From: Levilinea sp.
GTDB taxonomy: Bacteria; Chloroflexota; Anaerolineae; Anaerolineales; Anaerolineaceae
Direction: 5' to 3'
Length of the DNA stretch: 64,000 nucleotides
Assembly: GCA_029975215.1 (NCBI GenBank)
Contig: JARKPO010000005.1
Location: 62,001 to 126,000 of the forward strand
The translations under genes and the position numbers were made by a program. This document shows, one piece after another, positions 57,258 through 64,000 of the stretch. Under the pieces are notes generated by a model. That model was given only the letters and a program-made list of their open reading frames with translations, had not been told where the DNA came from and did not search any database. Numbering within the stretch: position 1 is the first letter of the stretch; each line of letters starts with the position of its first letter.

Positions 57258-57695
57258 ATGAAAATGCGACGCTTCCGAGTTGGTTTGTTGGTATCTTTGT
57301 TTATGCTTGTATTGTCTGCTTGCGTGAACGCAGGTGAGTTTAAGATAATGGATGCCTGGATCGAGCCGGGCAAAATCGGTTCTACTAGCGAAGCATATCT
57401 GATCATCAGCAACGCCACAGACACAAGTGATTCGCTTGAGAGCATCAATTCTGATGCTGCTTCGTCTGTAGAGATTCTTTCACAAGATCAAGATAAGAGT
57501 GGACTGATAACCATGAAGGTAATAGAGTCCGTGCCCGTGCCTGCCCAGCAGGAAGTGATTTTTAAACCTGGCAAGTTGGCAATTGCGCTGACCGGGCTAA
57601 AGCAAGATCTGGAACCGGGAGATACCATCGATCTGTTTTTGAATTTCAAAAACGCTGGGAAAATGACCATTCAGGCGAAGGTCAACAACCATTAG
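57258..57695 (+). CDS. PCuAC-like lipoprotein with degenerate copper site
   Basis: A 145-residue protein with a lipoprotein signal (LVSLFMLVLSAC) and a PCuAC fold (EFKIMDAWIEPGKIGSTSEA and later KPGKLAIALTGLKQDLEPGD). The usual copper ligands are missing: the region that should give His reads SSVEILSQ, and GGxHxM is replaced by GKLAIALTG. One Met remains in LITMKV. The neighbour at 58424 has an intact site. So this copy is probably not a normal Cu(I) chaperone. Confidence 0.82.
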   Translation: MKMRRFRVGLLVSLFMLVLSACVNAGEFKIMDAWIEPGKIGSTSEAYLIISNATDTSDSLESINSDAASSVEILSQDQDKSGLITMKVIESVPVPAQQEVIFKPGKLAIALTGLKQDLEPGDTIDLFLNFKNAGKMTIQAKVNNH

Positions 57696-57798
57696 GATTG
57701 GACCAATCCAGTAATCAATAATGACCATTGAGAAACCTGTTGGTTACCTGAAAAAATATTGACGTGAAGATATTGGATCATATACGGCGCGTCATTGT

Positions 57799-58401
57799 CT
57801 ATTTTTCGGCGTCGATTTCCTTCAGGATATATTGTATATCTTGTAAGATATCTTCGTATGGCGTTCCAAAAGCATAGGTGAGGAGCAAACGACCCTCATT
57901 ATCAATCAGGTAAACACGGGCGGTATGATCCATGGTGTATCCTATGCCAGATTTGAGGGGGACCTTTGCCGCATAGATTCCATAGTCTTCACGAACTGCG
58001 GACAACTCTTCCTCGCTGCCGGTTAACCCAATAATATTTTCATGGAAATTTTGAACATAGGTATTTAATTTTTCGGTTGTATCCCGTTCCGGGTCCACTG
58101 TGATAAATAAAAACGCAAGACGACCTGATTTATCTCCAAGTTCCTCAATGATCCGTTTCGCAATGCCAAGTGTTGCAGGACAAACATCTGGGCAAGATGT
58201 GAATCCAAAGAAAAGCAGGACGATCTTCCCCTCCAACTCGCTCAGACGCAATCGCCCACCATCAGCACTTGTTAGCTCAAAATCAGCAGCCTCTGGGGGA
58301 TCTTCGTAAAATGTGCCTTTGAATTGATAGGGTTGACAGGATGCTAATAGGAAAAGCATCAACATCCCCCCAAAAACGATCGGTCGAATTGCATCTTTCA
58401 T
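57799..58401 (-). CDS. SCO1/SenC-family copper lipoprotein
   Basis: A 200-residue lipoprotein (signal FGGMLMLFLLASC) with a thioredoxin-like SCO domain: TSADGGRLRLSELEGKIVLL, FTSCPDVCP (CxxxC), ITVDPERDTTEKL and the copper His in TMDHTARVYLID. SCO proteins deliver copper to cytochrome c oxidase and also act as thiol reductases. It pairs with PCuAC and is near the CcdA/DsbA genes. Overlap with the PCuAC gene upstream is avoided by 22 bases. Confidence 0.94.
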   Translation of the reverse strand: MKDAIRPIVFGGMLMLFLLASCQPYQFKGTFYEDPPEAADFELTSADGGRLRLSELEGKIVLLFFGFTSCPDVCPATLGIAKRIIEELGDKSGRLAFLFITVDPERDTTEKLNTYVQNFHENIIGLTGSEEELSAVREDYGIYAAKVPLKSGIGYTMDHTARVYLIDNEGRLLLTYAFGTPYEDILQDIQYILKEIDAEK

Positions 58402-58423
58402 GCTTTATACTCAATAAACAGGT

Positions 58424-58864
58424 TCATGGTTCTCTAACCTTTACGGTCTGGACAATTTCACCGGCCTTTTCAAAACGTAGGGTTAGGGTAACTTCATCCC
58501 CGACCGCCAGAGGTTGTTTCAGGTCTACTAACATTATATGTAAGCCGCCCGGTTTAAACTCAACTTCTCCACCCGCTGGAATTTCAATGTTTTCTCGAGG
58601 TTTCATGCTCATCACCCCATTATCGTCAGCCATTGATTCGTGAACCTCGGCTGCCTGGGCTGAAGGAGTTTCTGCTCCGAGAAGGGTATCGGTTTCATCG
58701 CCGTCATTCATGATCCGGAAGTAGATTACGCCGTTCATATCAGCTCCTGCTGAAGGACGTGCCCACGCATCTTGGATTGTAATTTCTGGTCCTTTAGCTC
58801 GTGGAGCGCAGCCGGCTAGCAACAAAATGGCCACCAGAAAAAGAACAATACTTTTTTTCCACAT
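58424..58864 (-). CDS. PCuAC periplasmic copper chaperone
   Basis: A 146-residue lipoprotein (signal LFLVAILLLAGC) with an intact PCuAC site: EVHESMADDNGVMSMKP (His and Met), followed by KPGGLHIMLVDL (His, Met). It should bind Cu(I) outside the membrane and pass it to SCO or the oxidase CuA site. The ATG at 58864 is preferred to a frame open 14 codons upstream. It is upstream of SCO1 and probably in the same transcript. Confidence 0.93.
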   Translation of the reverse strand: MWKKSIVLFLVAILLLAGCAPRAKGPEITIQDAWARPSAGADMNGVIYFRIMNDGDETDTLLGAETPSAQAAEVHESMADDNGVMSMKPRENIEIPAGGEVEFKPGGLHIMLVDLKQPLAVGDEVTLTLRFEKAGEIVQTVKVREP

Positions 58865-58985
58865 AAAATCTACTCCTTGACTGTAGCGCTGATCCTGAAA
58901 TCCCATCGATCAACCATTTTTTGCTTTCCCACTGAAGATAACGAGACAATTATACTCAAACCAACACCTTTCACCAGCCGTGTCG

Positions 58986-59008
58986 AAACTTATGCACCCC
59001 ATAAGTTT
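58986..59008 (-). terminator. Hairpin after the PpiC gene
   Basis: AAACTTATG and CATAAGTTT form a nine-base-pair stem with a five-base loop, 55 bases after the PpiC stop on the minus strand. The U-tract is short, so it is a moderate candidate only. Confidence 0.5.
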
Positions 59009-59062
59009 AACCGTGGGAGTGACCGCTGAACGCAGTACGATGTTTTGTTGGCCCTATTGGAA

Positions 59063-61261
59063 TTAGTTCCCCATACCCCCCGCGGTCGCCGGCGTACTTA
59101 TTATGTTGTTGAAATAGTTTTGCAGCACACTTTCAAACAACACAACGTTGTATTGTGTGAATAGCTTTTGTGAAAGTTGGGACAACAATTGCCCATGTTT
59201 CTGCTGGGTCATATATTCTTGAAGGTAAGGTTTCGCCTTTTCGAAAGAAAGCTTCTCAGGCTCGGTTCGTTCGAGGACCTGCACGATGTATAAGCTGCCA
59301 TCCACTTGAAAAGGACGACTGATTTCATTCAATCCCAATGTCAAAATCTTTTCGTGAAACGGATGGAGTTGAATTTCAGTCATTAAATCTTCACTTTCCC
59401 CAACCCAGCCCGGATATTCGCCCCCTTGCGCGGCTGATTCTGGATCCTCAGAGTATTCTTGTGCGATTTGCGCGAAATCGGCTCCTTTCTGTAATATGCC
59501 TGGCGCCAATTTTCGATAGGCCTCATCGGCCCTTGTCTGAGCGGCCTTCATTTCATCTTCGCTGGAACCAAGTCCAATCCGAATATATCGGATGCGAGCT
59601 TGAGCCGGCAGCGTTAATAAATTAGGGTTTTCGTTGTAGAACTTGAGCATTTCCTCGTCGGTTACTTGAATTTGGTCATCGATCTCTTCCTGGTGCAGCA
59701 TCTGCTTTATCACCTGGAGCCTAGCTTCATCGGTCAACGGCTTGTTCTGCGTGTTGAGTAATTGGTCATAGCTATCTTCGACCAGAAGCAGTCGTTCGAT
59801 TAACTGCTCGGCCAGGTCGCGCATCCCTTTAGAACCGCTGTATTGAGCTTGCAGGTCTACCGTTAGTTCTTTATATTCCTTATAAAATGAACCAAGTGTA
59901 TATTGCTTCCCCTTAATTGTAAACAAGGTCTTCATACCATTTGCCTGGAACCATTCCTCGGTTTTTTGCTGCTGGGCAAGCGTCAGGATTGCTGAACGAA
60001 CCTCATCAAAGCTTTGTGTCCGGGCGGGTTTGACCTCGTTTAAGCGCACGATGTGAAATGAATCGCCGGCGCGAAAAATATCACTGGTTTCACCTTCAGT
60101 TAAATCCAGGACGGAGCGCTCCCAGGCAGGGTCACCGCTTCCTTCGGACACCAGCGCACCTGATGTCAAATTACTCTGCAACATAGCCTTAGCGACCTCT
60201 TCAAAAGTTGCGCCGGAACGGAGTTTCAAGAGAGCATCATCGGCGTTCTTACGACTAGCAGCCTCATCCGTTCCTACAGGAAATTGAAGCTCATCGATAA
60301 TGAATTGCCGTGGCAATTTAAATTGGCTCAGGTTCGTATCGTACGTTCGGCGCAAGTCGTCTTCAGAAGGAGCCGGCACGTCCAGCAGTTCAAAGCTACG
60401 TGTAATCGAAGCGTTATCTTTGAGCCGTTGAATATATTCCTCGATGTACCCTTTTTCTTTTTCTGCAACGAGTTGCTGGCGGATTTGTTCCCGAACAGCA
60501 TCGAGCGGCTGGTCGCCGAATTGAGCTTTATTCTTTTGGTAGTAGTTCTGAATATCACTTTCCGCTACAGGAATGTCATTCTCGTGCAGTTGGGTATCCA
60601 GAGATTCCAGGTTAATACCTTCAGATATATGCTGCATGGTGTGGCTAAATTCTTCGTCCCGGTCTGGCTGGCGTTGTTCGGCCCAACGCCGGGCGAGTTC
60701 ATCCATTAGCAGATCATCAACCACCTGGATTAGAAGATCGGGGGATTGGGCAATTGCCTGGTACTCCTCTGGCACAAGTAGTTTAAGATGTTCTTCGAGG
60801 TCAGTTGTCGATATCTGGCCACCGCTAAATGTAGCGATGACGTCCGGTGCTGGAGGAGCAGGAGCCAGCCAGCGGGCTAGAAGTTGGTTTCCTCCTGAGA
60901 ACCATAGGCCGACAATCAGCATACATGCCAGGATTACATACAGAATAACGTTAGAAATCCTCCTTCTTCCACCGGCCGTAGATTGTGGGGTGGGCGAGAC
61001 TTCTCGTTCCTCTGGATCTTTATCGCTTTCTATCGGTTGGATTGTGTCAGCGGAAGGCTTAGGGAGCACAACTTCCAATAGAGTATTTTGCACCTCTTGC
61101 GACGCCGCCTCACCAAAGGCGGGATCAGCAGCCTGGAGATTCCCGGCGTCTTCTGATGGTAGCTGTTCCTCGCTTTCGAGTTTGCGTTCGACCTCTTTCG
61201 CGTTCTCGCCGCGTAAAGCATTGAGGATGTCTTTCCAGGTTTGTTTCCAACCGTCAGCCAT
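59063..61261 (-). CDS. Membrane-anchored SurA/PrsA-like peptidyl-prolyl isomerase with two PpiC domains
   Basis: A 732-residue protein. It has about 115 cytoplasmic residues rich in acidic and polar residues, one membrane helix (about 104-124, VILYVILACMLIVGLWF), a SurA N-like chaperone region, a first parvulin domain (RQFIIDELQFPVGTDEAAS), a second helical region and a second parvulin domain (IRYIRIGLGSSEDEM, DPESAAQGGEYPGWVG, ending with FQVDGSLYIVQVLER). It folds exported proteins. The ATG at 61261 follows AGGAGAG. It overlaps the region after hflK and is in the same operon. Confidence 0.92.
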   Translation of the reverse strand: MADGWKQTWKDILNALRGENAKEVERKLESEEQLPSEDAGNLQAADPAFGEAASQEVQNTLLEVVLPKPSADTIQPIESDKDPEEREVSPTPQSTAGGRRRISNVILYVILACMLIVGLWFSGGNQLLARWLAPAPPAPDVIATFSGGQISTTDLEEHLKLLVPEEYQAIAQSPDLLIQVVDDLLMDELARRWAEQRQPDRDEEFSHTMQHISEGINLESLDTQLHENDIPVAESDIQNYYQKNKAQFGDQPLDAVREQIRQQLVAEKEKGYIEEYIQRLKDNASITRSFELLDVPAPSEDDLRRTYDTNLSQFKLPRQFIIDELQFPVGTDEAASRKNADDALLKLRSGATFEEVAKAMLQSNLTSGALVSEGSGDPAWERSVLDLTEGETSDIFRAGDSFHIVRLNEVKPARTQSFDEVRSAILTLAQQQKTEEWFQANGMKTLFTIKGKQYTLGSFYKEYKELTVDLQAQYSGSKGMRDLAEQLIERLLLVEDSYDQLLNTQNKPLTDEARLQVIKQMLHQEEIDDQIQVTDEEMLKFYNENPNLLTLPAQARIRYIRIGLGSSEDEMKAAQTRADEAYRKLAPGILQKGADFAQIAQEYSEDPESAAQGGEYPGWVGESEDLMTEIQLHPFHEKILTLGLNEISRPFQVDGSLYIVQVLERTEPEKLSFEKAKPYLQEYMTQQKHGQLLSQLSQKLFTQYNVVLFESVLQNYFNNIISTPATAGGMGN

Positions 61262-61268
61262 ATGTAGC

Positions 61269-62381
61269 TCACTCTCCTGGAGCAGGCGTGGCAATGGGTG
61301 CAGGATTGCCAAATAGGCGCAGGTTGATCTGGCCTCCATCGGTGGTATCCACCGTATAAACCTGGACGCGTGGCAGGATCTTTTCTATCGTTTCCAGGTA
61401 AAGTCGATATCGTGTTACCCCTTCTCCGTATATTTTTGAATTGGTCTGATATTCAGCCAGAATGGCGTCAAAGGCCATTGCAGCGCCGTTCGCTTTGGAT
61501 AGTGCGTCAGATCTGTAAGCTTCTGCCTTCGATAGAGTTCCCTCAGCTTGGCCACGCGCCTCGGGAATCAGACTGTTAGAATAGCCATTGGCTTCATTAA
61601 TTCCCCTGGCCCGGTCCTCTCGAGCGCTGTTTACATCCGTAAATGCCGAAGCCACTTCATCCGGTGGATACGCCTTTTGTAAATTGATACCTACTACCAA
61701 AAGTCCACTGCCGTATTCATCCAATCGTTTCTGCGTCTCAGCACGAATGTTGTTTTGCAAAGCCTGTCGTTCGGTGGTGAGGATCACGTCCACCGGCAAC
61801 CGGCTAACCAGCGAAGTGACGGCCTGCCGGACGGCATCCCGCACCAGACGGTAGGGTGCATATTGGACGTTGACGAGATAAGCTGCGGGGTCACGCACCT
61901 GGTATTGAACAACAATTTCAACATCGATCACATTGGTGTCCCCAGAAAGGACCTGTAGCTTTGTCGGCGGCTCAGGGTGATCGTGTCCTTCTTCCGGTTG
62001 TGGCACGCCAACGATTTCCCGCCTGACATCACTGACATTGATAATATCCACCCGGTCGACCGGCCAGGGTAACCGATAGTGGGCTCCTGGAGTGGCCCGT
62101 GGCTCGATAACCATCCCAAAGCGTCGCACAACCGCTGCTTCTCCCGGATCTACTACATAAACTCCTGTGAGTAGATACACAGCAATTGATAGGCCAAATA
62201 TTCCCCAAAATATCCGCTTTGGCCGGAGATGACCAAAAGTGGCTTGTAGATCTTCCCAAGGGGTTTCGCCATCGCCAATAAGAATTTGAAAAATTTTTCG
62301 GATGGCTTGTCCGACTTGCCTTAGCCCGGCCCGCCAATCCAGCGGTTTTCTTTCTGGAGGTTGAGATGAGTTGGTTGTCAT
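61269..62381 (-). CDS. hflK: HflK-like SPFH-domain membrane protein
   Basis: A 370-residue band-7/SPFH protein with one membrane helix near 60-78 (FWGIFGLSIAVYLLTGVY), VVDPGEAAVVRRFG, GAHYRLPWPVDRVDIINVSD and the helical C-terminal region YSNSLIPEARGQAEGTLSKA. HflK forms a membrane ring with HflC around FtsH and modulates proteolysis. It is seven bases after the HflC gene and overlaps the PpiC ribosome site region. Confidence 0.9.
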   Translation of the reverse strand: MTTNSSQPPERKPLDWRAGLRQVGQAIRKIFQILIGDGETPWEDLQATFGHLRPKRIFWGIFGLSIAVYLLTGVYVVDPGEAAVVRRFGMVIEPRATPGAHYRLPWPVDRVDIINVSDVRREIVGVPQPEEGHDHPEPPTKLQVLSGDTNVIDVEIVVQYQVRDPAAYLVNVQYAPYRLVRDAVRQAVTSLVSRLPVDVILTTERQALQNNIRAETQKRLDEYGSGLLVVGINLQKAYPPDEVASAFTDVNSAREDRARGINEANGYSNSLIPEARGQAEGTLSKAEAYRSDALSKANGAAMAFDAILAEYQTNSKIYGEGVTRYRLYLETIEKILPRVQVYTVDTTDGGQINLRLFGNPAPIATPAPGE

Positions 62382-62388
62382 AGGGCAC

Positions 62389-63333
62389 CTAATTGGATCC
62401 CGAATCTGATGTCGGGGTCGTAGAATCGGTCTGAGGACTGTTCGTCTCTTGCAGATTTGTGATCGATGGGTTAAGGTACCTCAGTAGTTCAGAGTTGGAT
62501 GGCAAGATCAGTGTTGTATTGCCATCGACAAAAACCTCATAGGACTGCAGAGTGCGCAGGAATTGGTAGAATTCAGGGTCTTTCCCAAAGGCAGCCGCAT
62601 AGGTGGCTATTGCTTCGGCATCTGCCTGGCCGCGAATTTCGGCCGCTTTTTGGTTCGCATCGGCCAGAATTTGTGCTCTCTCCGTATCCGCTGCAGCTCG
62701 AATTTTGGCTGCCTGTTCCGTGCCTTCCGACCGGAACTGGCGAGCAATCGCTTCGCGTTCGGCTTTCATACGCTGAAAGACGCTGGTTAAATTTGCCTGG
62801 GGAAAGGTAAGCTGTTTGAGACGTACATCCGTGACGGTAAAACCATACTGCTCTGTCCGGCTGGCGGATGCTTGCGCCACGGTATTCAAGGTGTTGGATA
62901 GTTTTAACTGCTCGGTATTCACGGTAACAAGCTGGCTTAATTCCACCTGTCCAAGCGCTACGCCCAACTCGGATGCGATCATATCAGCCAGGCGGGTTTC
63001 CGCACCGATCGGGTCGCGCACCGATTTTAGGAACAGCAGTGGGTCGGTTACTTTCCAGGTTGCATACGCTTCGAGAACGATGTTCTTTTTGTCAGCCGTT
63101 AAAAATTCGGTTTGGGGTAAGTTAAAAACACTCAGCTGGATGTTTATATGGGTGACGCTCTGGATCGGGTCGGGTAATTTGACGTATAAACCAGGGCTGG
63201 TAATCACCCGGACCGGCTGCCCAAATTGTGTAACGATTGCATTTTCCGTCGCGTCCACCTGGAAAAAGACCAAATTGGCCGCAAGAAATACCAAAGCGAT
63301 CAAGAAAAGTACGAGATTTCGGAAGAGTTTCAT
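62389..63333 (-). CDS. hflC: HflC-like SPFH-domain membrane protein
   Basis: A 314-residue SPFH protein beginning MKLFRNLVLFLIALVFLAAN (membrane helix), then ENAIVTQFGQPVRVITSPGL, VKLPDPIQSV and the HflC-type stretch RMKAEREAIARQFRSEGTEQ, ending in a Ser/Thr-rich tail. The ATG at 63333 has AGGAG eight bases upstream; the open frame continues upstream without support. Between two HflK-like genes. Confidence 0.92.
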   Translation of the reverse strand: MKLFRNLVLFLIALVFLAANLVFFQVDATENAIVTQFGQPVRVITSPGLYVKLPDPIQSVTHINIQLSVFNLPQTEFLTADKKNIVLEAYATWKVTDPLLFLKSVRDPIGAETRLADMIASELGVALGQVELSQLVTVNTEQLKLSNTLNTVAQASASRTEQYGFTVTDVRLKQLTFPQANLTSVFQRMKAEREAIARQFRSEGTEQAAKIRAAADTERAQILADANQKAAEIRGQADAEAIATYAAAFGKDPEFYQFLRTLQSYEVFVDGNTTLILPSNSELLRYLNPSITNLQETNSPQTDSTTPTSDSGSN

Positions 63334-63398
63334 GAGGTTTGCTCCTGAAGGATGATCTGAGATAAAACGAGAATTACGAGTTTCAGCATGGTCACTTC

Positions 63399-64000
63399 TC
63401 ACGGCTGCGGTGGAAAAGTGCTCGCGCCGTTGACGCCCGGGAACCATAAATCGGTGGACTGCATGCGCACAGCCGAGTCCAGCACGAACTTGCGTGCTCC
63501 GGGCAGGACTCGTTCGACAGATTCCAGGTACAGGCGCAGGCGCGTAACGACCGGAGCCTTGGCATATGCCCCCTGCTGGCTGGCGAACCGGGCTGCTTCA
63601 CCGCTCGCCAGAGCGATTTTTTCAGCCTGGTAGGCATTGGCTGCCTGAATGGCCTTTTCGGCATCACCACGTGCGACTGGAAGAATTTCGTTTTGATAAG
63701 CGAGCGCTTCATTGATAAAGGTATTTCGGTCTTCCCGAGCACTGGCCACATCACGAAATGCTTCTGCAACTTCTGGCGGCGGACTGCTTTCAAGCAGTTG
63801 AATGCCGGTGATCTGTAAACCGGATTGATAACCATCTAGTGCGGATTGGGTCAGGCCTGCGGCTCGTTGTTGAATGGTAGATTTATCCATTGTGAGCAGC
63901 GCATCTACGGATTCACCGGCGACAACTTGACGCATGGCGGCTTCTGACGCCCGTTCGATCAAAATTTTCGGATCAACGGTATTGAGAAGGAAATTGACCG
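63399..64000 (-). CDS. Second HflK-like SPFH protein, 5' end cut by window edge
   Basis: About 200 codons are visible and the frame continues past 64000. The visible part is the SPFH C-terminal half: VDPKILIERASEAAMRQVVA, then ESSPPPEVAEAFRDVASARE, and LYLESVERVLPGARKFVLD. It is homologous to the HflK at 61269 (EVA-AF-DV-SARED; YLETIEKILPRVQVY), so this operon has at least three SPFH genes. The product is probably another subunit of the FtsH-associated ring. Confidence 0.88.
   Translation of the reverse strand, partial: VNFLLNTVDPKILIERASEAAMRQVVAGESVDALLTMDKSTIQQRAAGLTQSALDGYQSGLQITGIQLLESSPPPEVAEAFRDVASAREDRNTFINEALAYQNEILPVARGDAEKAIQAANAYQAEKIALASGEAARFASQQGAYAKAPVVTRLRLYLESVERVLPGARKFVLDSAVRMQSTDLWFPGVNGASTFPPQP

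Noticed and set aside
1..64000. CRISPR arrays, tRNA or rRNA genes, intact transposases
   Set aside because: Read for regular direct repeats, cloverleaf patterns and transposase motifs; none was found that I could support.

Overview
The window reads as a stretch of bacterial chromosome of moderate GC content. Gene content suggests a Chloroflexota (Anaerolineae-like) genome: a sigma factor followed by a DUF5667-type membrane protein, an SPW-repeat protein, many UbiE-like methyltransferases next to isoprenylcysteine-methyltransferase-like (ICMT-like) membrane proteins, and an ArsA/YlbF arsenic cassette. This assignment is inference from gene content; no rRNA or other marker gene is present. I found no tRNA, rRNA, CRISPR array or intact insertion sequence.

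Region 1 (1-8409, all minus strand) is the most unusual part. Read in the direction of transcription it encodes a sigma-70-like factor, a helix-turn-helix protein, a very large ImmA/IrrE peptidase - UvrD helicase - RecB-like nuclease fusion, and then a complete ubiquitin-like conjugation set: a tandem ubiquitin-like protein, an E2-like protein, a JAMM/JAB isopeptidase and an E1-like ThiF protein. A small conserved protein and a membrane protein cut by the window edge follow. The Ubl-E2-JAB-E1 core resembles bacterial Bil/Bub-type anti-phage operons. Its arrangement behind its own sigma factor, HTH protein and peptidase-helicase-nuclease looks like a composite defence or stress system. Downstream of 8409 lie a terminator hairpin and a decayed glycoside hydrolase.

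Region 2 (9826-24491) holds a CGCAxxG/DsrE pair; a MarR-controlled methyltransferase-exporter-methyltransferase cluster with a MoeB-like adenylyltransferase; an arsenic cassette (ArsR, ArsD, duplicated ArsA, two YlbF-like proteins with cysteine tails, a thioredoxin-like protein) without any visible ArsB/Acr3 pump; a two-component system with a methionine-rich sensor; and a CmtR-controlled P1B ATPase with a thioredoxin-like protein.

Region 3 (24705-32718) is mainly lipid and general metabolism: DegV, cyclopropane fatty acid synthase, patatin, a radical SAM/SPASM protein, an SPW-repeat protein, a LuxR-type response regulator and NadE.

Region 4 (32794-51001) is a dense metal-homeostasis block. 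It contains a second CmtR-controlled P1B ATPase operon with LspA and lipid-type methyltransferases; an iron cluster (DtxR, FeoB, Cys-rich protein, DtxR/FeoA-like protein); a Met-rich exported protein with zinc-ribbon proteins; an ECF sigma factor with a DUF5667-like membrane partner; a DtxR - multicopper oxidase - ZIP transporter cluster; and a CzrA/SmtB-type repressor driving a third P1B ATPase.

Region 5 (51041-58864) has alternating methyltransferases and ICMT-like membrane enzymes, then a copper/thiol-redox set: a circularly permuted CcdA, a DsbA-like protein, two PCuAC proteins (one with an apparently lost copper site) and SCO1. Region 6 (59063-64000) is a quality-control operon with three SPFH proteins (HflK/HflC type) and a double-PpiC peptidyl-prolyl isomerase.

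Together the window combines heavy-metal and copper handling, envelope modification and redox, plus one probable anti-phage or stress island at the left end.
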